A DNA stretch of 6,383 bases from an uncultured Clostridia bacterium (GTDB taxonomy: Bacteria > Bacillota > Clostridia > Christensenellales > CALWSW01), in contig CALNBC010000189.1 in assembly GCA_937874755.1 (NCBI GenBank), positions 1 to 6,383 of the forward strand. Reading direction: 5' to 3'. A program made the position numbers and the translations under genes. Below, piece by piece: positions 1 through 6,383 of this stretch. Below the pieces are notes generated by a model, which worked only from the letters and a program-made list of their open reading frames with translations, was not told the DNA's origin and made no database searches. The number at the start of each line of letters is the position of its first letter. Within the stretch, counting starts at the first letter, position 1.

Positions 1-285
1 ATACCCGCTCTTTTGCACAGGCTCATCACTGCGGGAGCTATACCGCGGCGTATACTGGCAAAGCTGGCAGGCGGGGCGCACATGTTCAATACATCGAGAA
101 ATCTTGACATTATGAACGTGGGAGAAAGAAATGTTAAGATGTGTAAAAAACTGCTCCTCGAGCGCTCAATCCCCATAATGGCGGAGGACACCGGCGGAAG
201 CTGCGGAAGATCTATAGAATTCGACTGCGAGACTGGGCTGCTAAAGATACGCACAGTCTCGCCGCTCAGCACCAAACAAATATAA
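1..285 (+). CDS. cheD: CheD, chemoreceptor glutamine deamidase (3' part, 5' end outside window)
   Basis: CheD deamidates selected glutamines on methyl-accepting chemotaxis receptors and, in Bacillus and Thermotoga, also partners with the CheY-P phosphatase CheC. The frame is open from base 1 to a TAA at 283-285, giving 94 visible residues. Recognisable family blocks are KLAGGAHMF (codons ending near base 87), the NVGERNV block (about 115-135), IPIMAEDTGG (about 169-192) and GRSIEFDCETG (about 205-237). CheD proteins are about 155-165 residues, so some 65-75 N-terminal residues are missing. Those include the catalytic cysteine (GxGSC-type motif) and histidine, so activity cannot be judged here. 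The TTG at 13 and ATG at 82 are internal codons, not starts. cheY follows after 36 bases on the same strand. The family assignment is recalled from known CheD sequences and is strong. Confidence 0.93.
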   Translation: MPALLHRLITAGAIPRRILAKLAGGAHMFNTSRNLDIMNVGERNVKMCKKLLLERSIPIMAEDTGGSCGRSIEFDCETGLLKIRTVSPLSTKQI

Positions 286-302
286 CAACAGACAATGGGC
301 AC

Positions 303-308
303 AGGAGG
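303..308 (+). promoter_or_regulatory. Ribosome binding site of cheY, long spacer
   Basis: AGGAGG lies 13 bases upstream of the cheY ATG at 322, longer than the usual 5-9. It still decides the start, because an in-frame TAG at 313-315 rules out any earlier start codon. The spacer is AT-rich. Confidence 0.7.
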
Positions 309-321
309 AATCTAGCAATTT

Positions 322-678
322 ATGAAAACGATTTTGATAGTTGACGATGCGGCATTCATGAGGGTCTCCATCAAAAATATGCTCTCCAAACACGGTTACG
401 AAGTCATAGGAGAGGCGGAAAACGGCAAGGTAGCCATTCAAAAATACCAGGAACTTTTGCCGGATATCGTCACCATGGATATAACGATGCCTGAAATGGA
501 CGGATTGGCAAGTCTAAAGAAAATACTCGCAATAAACCCTTCCGCCAATGTAATCATGGTTTCGGCTATGGGTCAAGAAAGCATGGTGCGCGAAGCCGTC
601 CTTTCCGGCGCAAAGGGGTTCATCGTCAAGCCTTTTAAGGAAGACATCATAGTTTCCGCTCTTAGCAATATCCAATAG
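322..678 (+). CDS. cheY: CheY-type single-domain response regulator
   Basis: This is a 118-residue stand-alone receiver domain, the normal length for CheY. It takes phosphate from CheA and signals to the flagellar switch. The residues for phosphotransfer are all present: acidic pair D8-D9 (motif ILIVDDAAFMR), phosphoacceptor D53 (TMDITMPEMDG), the switch Ser81 (MVSAMGQ) in the usual Ser/Thr position, and K103 in VKPF. The aromatic switch position is probably F100 (GAKGFIVKPF) where E. coli CheY has tyrosine; Phe or Tyr is common in other phyla. No output domain follows. It lies between cheD and cheA on the same strand, which supports a chemotaxis role over a generic receiver. The start is fixed by an upstream in-frame stop at 313-315 and an AGGAGG at 303-308. 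A role in another CheA-linked pathway cannot be excluded from sequence alone. Confidence 0.95.
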   Translation: MKTILIVDDAAFMRVSIKNMLSKHGYEVIGEAENGKVAIQKYQELLPDIVTMDITMPEMDGLASLKKILAINPSANVIMVSAMGQESMVREAVLSGAKGFIVKPFKEDIIVSALSNIQ

Positions 679-687
679 CGAAGCGCA

Positions 688-732
688 GTTAGGCATTCTC
701 TATGCAAGCTTTTTCGGCGTGGAATCCCTAAC
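688..732 (+). other. Imperfect inverted repeat in the cheY-cheA gap (possible RNA hairpin)
   Basis: GTTAGGCATTC at 688-698 pairs with GAATCCCTAAC at 722-732 in 10 of 11 positions (one internal C-C mismatch). A further G-U pair is possible between 699 and 721, and the loop is about 21 bases. No T-run follows the right arm, so it is not a standard intrinsic terminator. It lies in the 87-base gap between cheY and cheA and ends 19 bases before the cheA ribosome binding site. It could be an mRNA-processing or stability element, a protein-binding dyad, or chance. Confidence 0.4.
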
Positions 733-751
733 AGCACAACTCTACGTTAAC

Positions 752-758
752 AAGGAGG
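752..758 (+). promoter_or_regulatory. Strong ribosome binding site of cheA
   Basis: AAGGAGG, followed by TG, gives near-perfect complementarity to the 16S rRNA 3' end. It sits 7 bases from the ATG at 766 and fixes the cheA start. Confidence 0.85.
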
Positions 759-765
759 TGCAGGT

Positions 766-2745
766 ATGGCCACTGGCGATTCTATGCTGGATACATACCT
801 ATATGAAAACACACAACTGCTGGACAGCCTTGAGTCCATTCTGCTGAACTGTGAAAGCTCCGGTCATTTTTCATCGGACAACATCGCGGAAATGTTCAGA
901 ATACTGCATACCATCAAAGGCTCGTCCGCAATGATGGACTTCGACAGCATTGCAAGCCTCGCCCATGCCCTTGAGGACTTGTTTGATTACATGCGCCAAA
1001 ACGAAACGCATAAAAGCGATTACGCGAATATCAACACACTTGCCTTTGAAGCAGTTGATATCATCAAAGCCGAAATGCAGAAAATCCAAGGGGGCGCCCT
1101 ACCCGACATAGACACTGCACCGCTGATAAATCGCATCAGGGAATTCCATTCCATGCTAACCAATCGTGGAAGCAATCCCACGGCTGAATGCGACGAGCAA
1201 GCGCGCGCGGCGGACAAAGACCGCTGTTACGAAGCAAAAGTTTTCTTTAATCCTGACGCAAAGATGGAAAACGTGCGCGCATTCGGACTGGTCAAATCTC
1301 TGGGCGGTCTGTGCTCGAGTGTCGCCACAGTACCTGAAGACCTTCTCGGGGAGCTAAGCGCTTATACCATAGCTGCGGACGGCTGCACCCTCTATATGGC
1401 TTCAAAAGAAGACGTAGGCACTCTTGAAAAGAAAATACGCGAAACTTTTTTCATTCAAAGCCTCGAAATCCGTCAACTTGAGACTCAAGAGGCAGAAAAG
1501 ATATTCGGGCCCGCCGAACAAGAGCAAGAAAAAGCCATTCAGTCGGTTGCCCAAAACTTTGAAACAGCTGTGGCGCATAGGCAGGCCTTTATGAGCGTCA
1601 GCATAAACAAACTGGACATGCTCATGGATCTCGTTGGCGAGTTGGTGATTACAGAAGCGACTGTCATCAGAAATCCAGAAGTCGTGAATCTAAACATCGA
1701 GAGCTTCGATAAAGCAGCCAGGCAGCTTCACAAGCTGACGGACGAACTTCAGGATCTCGTCATGTCCATCCGCATGGTTCCCGTTTCTTCCGCGTTCCAT
1801 AAGATGGAGCGCATATTGCGGGATATGTCGGTCAAGACGGGCAAGCGGGCAAAGCTAGTCATATACGGCGAGGACACCGAACTGGACAAAAACGTACTTG
1901 ACCATCTCTCTGACCCGCTGATGCACATAATCCGCAATTCCATGGATCACGGTCTGGAATCCGCAACCGAGCGGGAAGCATTGGGCAAGAACCCCACGGG
2001 GGAAATCAAGCTCGAAGCGCGCAATTCCGGCAGCGACGTGCTGATTACCGTTTCGGACGACGGCCGCGGTCTCGACCGAGAAAAGCTGATCGACAAGGGC
2101 ATAGAAAAGGGCATTATCCACAAGAACAGGGACGAGATTACAGACACCGAAGCGTACAACTTGATATTCGCTCCCGGCTTTTCCACAAAAGAGCAAGTAT
2201 CCGAGTATTCCGGTCGCGGCGTGGGTATGGACGTCGTCATGAAAAACATCCGGGACATAGGCGGTTCTGTGAATTTAGCCAGCGGCTGCGGAGCTGGAAT
2301 GAGCACCACCATAAGGATACCTCTCACCCTGGCGATAATCGACGGCATGCTCATCTCCGTCGGACAAAGTTCCTATATAATCCCCCTGCTATCTATTAAG
2401 AATTCTTTCAAACCAAATAGAGAAGACCTCATTAAAGATCCGACCGGCAACGAAATGATATGGCTACGCGGTGAGTGTTACCCGATTGTTCGCCTGCATC
2501 AAAAATTCGATATTGCAACAGATGTAACCAACTTTTGCGACGGGATACTTGTGCTCATAGAAGCCCAGACGGGAGCTTTCTGTCTTTTCGTGGATAGGCT
2601 CATAGGCGAACAGCAGATAGTCGTGAAGTCCATTCCTGAATATATATCCAGGCACCTTAATACGCCGACGAGGGGCATATCGGGCTGTACGATACTCGGC
2701 GATGGCAACATAAGCCTCATACTCAATATCAACGGACTCAACTAG
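766..2745 (+). CDS. cheA: CheA, chemotaxis sensor histidine kinase (P1-P5, full length)
   Basis: CheA is the cytoplasmic kinase of the receptor-CheW-CheA array. It phosphorylates itself in trans and passes phosphate to CheY (and CheB). The 659 residues match the family's usual 650-700. P1 (HPt), about 1-110, carries the phospho-accepting H48 in LHTIKGSSAMM. A P2-like CheY-docking domain covers about 155-238 (KMENVRAFGLVKSLG). An acidic Gln/Glu linker (about 240-270) leads to the P3 dimerisation helices, about 276-340 (NKLDMLMDLVGELVI and LQDLVMSIRMVPV). The P4 ATPase domain has the N box H387-N391 (HIIRNSMDHGLE), G1 DDGRG at 431-435, F box FAPGFST at 468-474 and G2 GRGVGMD at 483-489. P5, the CheW-like receptor-coupling domain, runs from about 522 to the end. 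No key residue is missing, so it should be active. No cheW is visible in this window. The start is set by AAGGAGG at 752-758. Confidence 0.97.
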   Translation: MATGDSMLDTYLYENTQLLDSLESILLNCESSGHFSSDNIAEMFRILHTIKGSSAMMDFDSIASLAHALEDLFDYMRQNETHKSDYANINTLAFEAVDIIKAEMQKIQGGALPDIDTAPLINRIREFHSMLTNRGSNPTAECDEQARAADKDRCYEAKVFFNPDAKMENVRAFGLVKSLGGLCSSVATVPEDLLGELSAYTIAADGCTLYMASKEDVGTLEKKIRETFFIQSLEIRQLETQEAEKIFGPAEQEQEKAIQSVAQNFETAVAHRQAFMSVSINKLDMLMDLVGELVITEATVIRNPEVVNLNIESFDKAARQLHKLTDELQDLVMSIRMVPVSSAFHKMERILRDMSVKTGKRAKLVIYGEDTELDKNVLDHLSDPLMHIIRNSMDHGLESATEREALGKNPTGEIKLEARNSGSDVLITVSDDGRGLDREKLIDKGIEKGIIHKNRDEITDTEAYNLIFAPGFSTKEQVSEYSGRGVGMDVVMKNIRDIGGSVNLASGCGAGMSTTIRIPLTLAIIDGMLISVGQSSYIIPLLSIKNSFKPNREDLIKDPTGNEMIWLRGECYPIVRLHQKFDIATDVTNFCDGILVLIEAQTGAFCLFVDRLIGEQQIVVKSIPEYISRHLNTPTRGISGCTILGDGNISLILNINGLN

Positions 2746-2794
2746 CACAAGTATCGAAGCAATAACGGTATATTGAAAGACGATATGTAAGAAT

Positions 2795-3868
2795 ATGAGA
2801 TACATAACAGTTGATAATCTGCGCCCCGGTCACAAGTTGGCACAGAATCTTATCGCATCTAACAGGGTATTGCTCCTGAAAAAAGGCAAGGAGCTCTCGC
2901 CTTCGACGATCGAAAAAATAAACAGCCTCGGCTACCAGGGGCTGTATATTGATGACGAAATTTCCGAAGGGCTTGAGATAAAAGACGTAATAAGCCGCGA
3001 TCTTAGGATAAAGACATGGAACGAGCTTCAGCTTCTTTGTCTGAACGTAGGTGCCAACACCACGGGTGGAATCAGAAGGAATCTCTCGACACTGAAAAAG
3101 CTCTCTAACAGCATGGTGGACGAGATTCTGCACAATCGCGACACCATGGTAAACCTGGTAGACTTGCGCGCATTCGACGATTACACGTACAGCCACAGTC
3201 TGAACGTAGCGGTGCTTTCCATCATACTGGGGATTGAGTTGAAGCTAAGTCGATACATGCTTTATGAACTTGCCATCGGCTCGTTGATACACGATTTCGG
3301 CAAGATGCTCGTAGATAAAAAGGTACTGAACAAGAATGGGAAACTAACCACCGATGAGTTCGAGCTTGTAAAGAAGCACTCCGAATTTGGTTACAATTAC
3401 GTACGCGATTATTCGGACATAACATATAGCTCAAAAATCGTCACGCTGTATCATCACGAGAAATATGGTGGCGGAGGCTATCCCGAAGGTATTTCAGGCG
3501 ATTCCATACCGCTATATTGCCGCATTGTCTCCGTAGCGGACGTTTACGACGCGCTGACCTCTGACAGGCCTTACCGGAAGGCAATGCTCCCTTCGGACGC
3601 AGTTGAATACATAATGAGCGGTTACGAAGACTCTTTTGACCCTGTAGTCGTCGACGCTTTGACCAGAAAGGTCGCGCCCTACCCCGTAGGAACTTGCGTA
3701 AGGCTCAGCACGGACGACGTAGGAGTTGTCGTGCGAAATTACGAGGAATCCGGCATGCGCCCAAGGATTAAATTGATTGAGAATAACAAACTGACAAATA
3801 AAATAGTCGACCTGTTCGCCGACCGCTCCACCCTAAACATAACGGTTCAAGGCATTGTCAATATGTGA
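2795..3868 (+). CDS. HD-GYP domain protein, probable cyclic-di-GMP phosphodiesterase
   Basis: The 357-residue protein would hydrolyse c-di-GMP in the cytoplasm. A short N-terminal module (about 1-56, with LRPGHKLAQ and LLLKKGKELS) of a type often seen ahead of HD-GYP domains is followed by a linker of about 60 residues. The HD-GYP domain runs from about 118 to 292. Its metal-binding and signature residues are present: H134 (YSHSLNV), H166-D167 (LIHDFGK), H195 (KKHSEFG), H220-H221 (YHHEKYGG), GYP at 228-230, D249 (VSVADVYDALTSDRPYRKA). A small beta-rich tail follows (about 294-357, with PVGTCVRLSTDDVGVVV). There is no receiver domain, membrane segment or signal peptide. ATG 2795 is the first in-frame start after the TGA at 2774-2776; the ribosome site is weak (GAAAGA, 2775-2780), and the gene starts 49 bases after cheA. 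Co-expression with cheA may couple chemotaxis to c-di-GMP. Some HD-GYP proteins instead act on cGAMP or have lost activity. Confidence 0.92.
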   Translation: MRYITVDNLRPGHKLAQNLIASNRVLLLKKGKELSPSTIEKINSLGYQGLYIDDEISEGLEIKDVISRDLRIKTWNELQLLCLNVGANTTGGIRRNLSTLKKLSNSMVDEILHNRDTMVNLVDLRAFDDYTYSHSLNVAVLSIILGIELKLSRYMLYELAIGSLIHDFGKMLVDKKVLNKNGKLTTDEFELVKKHSEFGYNYVRDYSDITYSSKIVTLYHHEKYGGGGYPEGISGDSIPLYCRIVSVADVYDALTSDRPYRKAMLPSDAVEYIMSGYEDSFDPVVVDALTRKVAPYPVGTCVRLSTDDVGVVVRNYEESGMRPRIKLIENNKLTNKIVDLFADRSTLNITVQGIVNM

Positions 3869-3920
3869 AAATATGTGCCCTGATTCGGCAAATCCAGCCT
3901 GTCGATAGTAGCCTTATAAC

Positions 3921-3953
3921 AAAAAGAGACGACCCGGTAAATCGTCTCTTTTT
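3921..3953. terminator. Bidirectional intrinsic terminator
   Basis: AAAAAGAGACGA (3921-3932) and TCGTCTCTTTTT (3942-3953) form a perfect 12-bp stem with a 9-base loop. The core is GAGACGA/TCGTCTC, flanked by A5 on the left and T5 on the right, so RNA from either strand ends in a U-tract. It lies 53 bases after the HD-GYP stop (plus strand) and 44 bases after the trmFO stop (minus strand), exactly where two convergent units need to end. Confidence 0.92.
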
Positions 3954-3996
3954 GATTGCTCTCTCCTGCGTTCAGGCGTTTCCTTTGATTTCTGAT

Positions 3997-5307
3997 TCAA
4001 TGAGAGTATTCGCGGATGACATCGTCCAGCACATTCAGCGCCCTTTCGGCGATGGCCGTATAGCGCTCGGTTTTTTGGCGTATGCGCTCGGGGAGCGGCT
4101 CGATTATGCCAAAGGTGATGTTCATGGGTTGGAAGTCCGCGCCGGAATAGGTTGAAATATACCGACCAAGTGCACCAACTGCGGTCTTGCCGGTAAAATC
4201 CGGCTGACTTTCGCCACCCAGCCATTTTGCCAGAGAAATGCCGGCTACGAGCCCGCTCGCGGTGGATTCGACGTACCCTTCGACCCCCGTAATCTGACCT
4301 GCGAAATATAGCCCGGGTTTGCCCTTAACCGAGTAATTCGCGTCGAGGTTGCCCGGAGAATGGATGAACGTGTTCCTGTGCATGACGCCGTATCGAGCAA
4401 ATTCCGCGTGTTCAAGACCGGGTATCATGGAGAATACACGTTTTTGCTCAGGGAACTTCAGATGGGTCTGGAATCCGACTATGTTGAAAAGCGTGCCCTT
4501 TTCATCGTCCTGCCGCAGCTGAACGACCGCGAAGGGTCTTTTCCCCGTCCGCGGGTCCGTCAGCCCCTTGGGCTTGAGCGGTCCATAGGCCAGGGTCATA
4601 TCGCCCCGTTTTGCCATGACCTCTACGGGCATGCAACCCTCGAATATCCTATCGTCCTCGAAGTCCTTCAATTCGGCGGTTTCTGCATTCTTAAGCTCGC
4701 TTAGAAAAGCGAAGTACTCCGCTTCGTTCATGGGGCAGTTTATATAGTCCTCGCCCCCTTTGTCGTAACGCGACTGGCGGAATATCTTGTCCATATCCAG
4801 CGACTCAACAGTCACTATTGGTGCGGCTGCGTCAAAGAAATACAGTCCGTCACCAAACAACCCTGAAATGCTTTTAGCCATCGGCTCGCTCGTAAGCGGT
4901 CCGGTGGCTATTATCGCAGGGCTTTCGGGGATTGCTTCCGCTTCCCCTTCTACTACTTCGATTGACGGATGATTGCGCACACTTTGGGTAACGGCTCGAG
5001 AAAAGCCCTCTCTGTCCACCGCCAGTGCGCCGCCTGCCGGGACGCGGGTCGCATCCGCGCAGCGCATTACAAGGGAATCCAGCCTTCGGAGTTCTTCCTT
5101 TAACAAACCTACTGCGTTTTGCAGCCTTTCTCCCCTGAAGGAATTGCTGCAAACCAGCTCGGCAAAATCAGAGCTGTGGTGGGCAGGGGAGAATTTTTTT
5201 GGCTTCATCTCGATGAGGGTTACGGGTATGCCGCGCTTGGCGAGCTGCCAGGCGGCCTCGCAGCCGGCGAGCCCCGCGCCTACGACGGTCACTCTATCCT
5301 TCGGCAT
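3997..5307 (-). CDS. trmFO: TrmFO, folate/FAD-dependent tRNA (uracil-54-C5) methyltransferase
   Basis: TrmFO makes m5U54 in the T-loop of tRNA, using 5,10-methylenetetrahydrofolate as carbon donor and FADH2 as reductant. The protein of 436 residues fits the family (about 435-450). The N-terminal FAD-binding Rossmann motif is VVGAGLAGCEAAW (8-20). The conserved PAHHSSDFAELVCSNSFR block has C53, and FEGCMPVEVMA has C225; these match the two functional cysteines known in the Bacillus subtilis enzyme (C53, C226). Further family blocks are QTHLKFPEQKRVF (280-292) and YFAGQITGVEGYVES (334-348). I place the start at ATG 5307, because residues before it (from an ATG at 5394) come from a second frame of topA and match no TrmFO. 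AAGG lies 9 bases upstream (5317-5320). The start overlaps the topA end by 14 bases, so the two are probably co-transcribed and translationally coupled. The gene was formerly called gid. Confidence 0.96.
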   Translation of the reverse strand: MPKDRVTVVGAGLAGCEAAWQLAKRGIPVTLIEMKPKKFSPAHHSSDFAELVCSNSFRGERLQNAVGLLKEELRRLDSLVMRCADATRVPAGGALAVDREGFSRAVTQSVRNHPSIEVVEGEAEAIPESPAIIATGPLTSEPMAKSISGLFGDGLYFFDAAAPIVTVESLDMDKIFRQSRYDKGGEDYINCPMNEAEYFAFLSELKNAETAELKDFEDDRIFEGCMPVEVMAKRGDMTLAYGPLKPKGLTDPRTGKRPFAVVQLRQDDEKGTLFNIVGFQTHLKFPEQKRVFSMIPGLEHAEFARYGVMHRNTFIHSPGNLDANYSVKGKPGLYFAGQITGVEGYVESTASGLVAGISLAKWLGGESQPDFTGKTAVGALGRYISTYSGADFQPMNITFGIIEPLPERIRQKTERYTAIAERALNVLDDVIREYSH

Positions 5308-6383
5308 TCTTCTCGACCTTGACGGTGTTCCCGCAGGAGGTACACTTGAGGTTTTCGCCTGCACGACCGCCCTTCTTGACCATAAAGCCGCCACAAGACG
5401 GGCATTTTTCGTTTGACGGCATATCCCAGCACACGAAGTCGCAGTCGGGGTAGCGCTCGCAGCCGTAAAACGGTTTCCCGCCTTTTTTAGCGCGGCGCTT
5501 CACTATCTTCGCGCCGCACTTTGGGCAAGGAACGTCCACCGTCTCGACTATTGCCTTGGTGTTGCGGCATTCGGGGAAGTTCGGGCACGCCAAAAACCTT
5601 CCGAAACGGCCTGTTTTGTAGACCATCATCGCGCCGCATTTGTCGCACACGACGTCTGAAACCTCGTCCGCTATTTCGACCTTCTCTATGGTAGCTTCGG
5701 CTTTTTTCAGCGTTTCCTCGAAGGGACCGTAAAACTCGCGAAGGAGTTGCTTGCCCTCGAGCTTGCCCTCCTCCACATCGTCCAGTTTTTCCTCCATGCC
5801 CGCGGTAAACTTGACGTCCACAATGTCGGGGAAGTTTTCTTTCATAAGCTTTGTGACTATTTCGCCCAGCTCGGTGGGGTAGAGCACGCGCTTTTCTCTC
5901 TTGACATAGCCGCGGTCGATTATGGTGGATATAGTCGGCGAGAATGTGCTGGGGCGACCTATTCCGCGCTCCTCCAGTTCCTTGACGAGGGAGGCTTCGG
6001 TGTAGCGCATGGGGGGTTGGGTAAACTTTTGCTCGGTCTTGAGCTCGTGGCAGTCGAACAAATCCCCCTCTGCGATGGCGGGAAGGCGGAACTCCTTTTC
6101 TTCCTCGCCGTCGTCCCTGCCTTCGGTGTAAACGGCGGTGTAACCGTCAAACAGCACGCGGCTTCCGGTGGACTTGAATTCGTAGGTATTCTCGCCTGCA
6201 TTTTGCGCCGAGAAGGTGACCGATATAGTCTCGATTCTGGCGGGCATCATCTGGCTCGCCATGAAGCGGTTATAAATCAGCTTGTAAAGCTTGTATTGTT
6301 CGGGAGTCAGGTACTGCTTAATCGAATCCGGAGCGGTTTCAGGGTAGGCGGGGCGAATTACCTGTGGGCAGAAGCTCCCTAGC
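5294..6383 (-). CDS. topA: DNA topoisomerase I, C-terminal part (5' end outside window)
   Basis: TopA relaxes negative supercoils by type IA strand passage. The visible part, about 360 residues, begins after the catalytic tyrosine (YMRTDS motif), which lies outside the window. It contains the block with IRPAYPE and QYKLYKLIYNRFMASQM (about 6360-6245), then GIGRPSTFSPTISTI and KFTAGMEEKLDDVEEGK typical of type IA enzymes. Three C-terminal zinc ribbons follow, with cysteine pairs CDKC/CPNFPEC, CPKC/CERYPDC and CPSC/CTSC, ending in a Lys-rich tail and TAG (5294-5296). ATG 6262 is an internal methionine, not the start. The frame stays open to the window edge. From about 6363 to 6382, however, it reads LGSFCP where the family has A-H-E before x-I-R-P, so the true frame may shift there. 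The gene overlaps trmFO by 14 bases, an arrangement common in Bacillota. Confidence 0.94.
   Translation of the reverse strand, partial: LGSFCPQVIRPAYPETAPDSIKQYLTPEQYKLYKLIYNRFMASQMMPARIETISVTFSAQNAGENTYEFKSTGSRVLFDGYTAVYTEGRDDGEEEKEFRLPAIAEGDLFDCHELKTEQKFTQPPMRYTEASLVKELEERGIGRPSTFSPTISTIIDRGYVKREKRVLYPTELGEIVTKLMKENFPDIVDVKFTAGMEEKLDDVEEGKLEGKQLLREFYGPFEETLKKAEATIEKVEIADEVSDVVCDKCGAMMVYKTGRFGRFLACPNFPECRNTKAIVETVDVPCPKCGAKIVKRRAKKGGKPFYGCERYPDCDFVCWDMPSNEKCPSCGGFMVKKGGRAGENLKCTSCGNTVKVEKNAEG
5317..5320 (-). promoter_or_regulatory. Probable ribosome binding site of trmFO inside topA
   Basis: On the minus strand AAGG (then TCGAGAAGA) precedes ATG 5307 by 9 bases. It is a modest match and lies within the final codons of topA. 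It supports the internal ATG over the upstream in-frame ATG at 5394. Coupling to topA translation would compensate for its weakness. Confidence 0.5.

Noticed and set aside
104..109. TTGACA resembling a -35 box inside cheD
   Set aside because: No -10-like hexamer follows at 16-18 bases, and the site lies in conserved coding sequence.
2769..2774. TATATT resembling a -10 box before the HD-GYP gene
   Set aside because: No -35-like hexamer at the right distance and no TGn extension; the AT-rich gap makes a chance match likely, so I do not call a promoter.
2785..2790. ATGTAA, a minimal start-stop element just before the HD-GYP start
   Set aside because: Such elements can regulate translation, but with no ribosome site of its own and in a short AT-rich gap this is most simply chance.
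2738..3196. Open frame of 152 codons on the minus strand, opposite the HD-GYP gene and the end of cheA
   Set aside because: Shadow of the confident HD-GYP coding frame; no recognisable domain.
3965..3976. Small hairpin CCTG-CGTT-CAGG between the terminator and the trmFO stop
   Set aside because: Only four base pairs with no U-run; too short to call.
3865..4155. Open frame of 96 codons on the plus strand overlapping the HD-GYP stop by four bases (GTGA)
   Set aside because: It runs across the terminator stem and then antisense through the 3' end of trmFO; it matches no family I know and has no ribosome site of its own.
5308..5394. Upstream in-frame extension of trmFO to an ATG at 5394
   Set aside because: The extra 29 residues are read from a second frame of the topA zinc-ribbon region and do not resemble a TrmFO N-terminus, which starts a few residues before the FAD-binding motif.
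5747..6382. Open frame of 211 codons on the plus strand, antisense to topA
   Set aside because: It lies wholly opposite well-conserved topA coding sequence. Its Leu/Ala/Val-rich content is the expected shadow of a Lys/Glu-rich gene, and no ribosome site supports it.

Overview
The window is typical bacterial chromosome with dense genes, Shine-Dalgarno (SD) sites and an intrinsic terminator. The closest match I recognise is a motile Gram-positive-type bacterium of the Bacillota, probably a clostridial relative. This rests on a CheD-type chemotaxis system, a folate-dependent TrmFO encoded directly behind topA, strong AGGAGG ribosome binding sites, and a stand-alone HD-GYP protein of the kind common in clostridia. 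The placement is inference; no 16S rRNA or other marker gene is present.

The left part (1-3868, plus strand) is a chemotaxis and second-messenger cluster. It holds the 3' end of cheD (receptor glutamine deamidase), cheY (single-domain response regulator), a full-length cheA (histidine kinase with P1 to P5 domains), and an HD-GYP protein with the residues expected of an active cyclic-di-GMP phosphodiesterase. The genes are co-directional with gaps of 36, 87 and 49 bases, and no terminator lies between them, so they probably form one transcription unit. CheA would phosphorylate CheY from receptor signals, and CheD would tune the receptors. The HD-GYP protein would lower c-di-GMP, which usually favours motility. 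The 87-base cheY-cheA gap holds an imperfect inverted repeat that nothing else explains.

The middle gap (3869-3996) holds a perfect 12-bp stem with A and T tracts on its two sides. It should stop transcription from both directions between the convergent units.

The right part (3997-6383, minus strand) is a housekeeping pair. topA (DNA topoisomerase I, C-terminal part with three zinc ribbons) is followed by trmFO (tRNA m5U54 methyltransferase), whose start overlaps the end of topA by 14 bases. The last ~20 bases of the window do not match TopA in the reading frame used by the rest of the gene. The expected A-H-E-x-I-R-P motif can be restored by adding one base near 6363-6364, so there is a possible frameshift, assembly error or edge artefact there.

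Most of the window is orthodox. I do not see a previously undescribed system. The items most worth a second look are the topA frame break, the cheY-cheA inverted repeat, and the linkage of a receiver-less HD-GYP gene to the chemotaxis genes.
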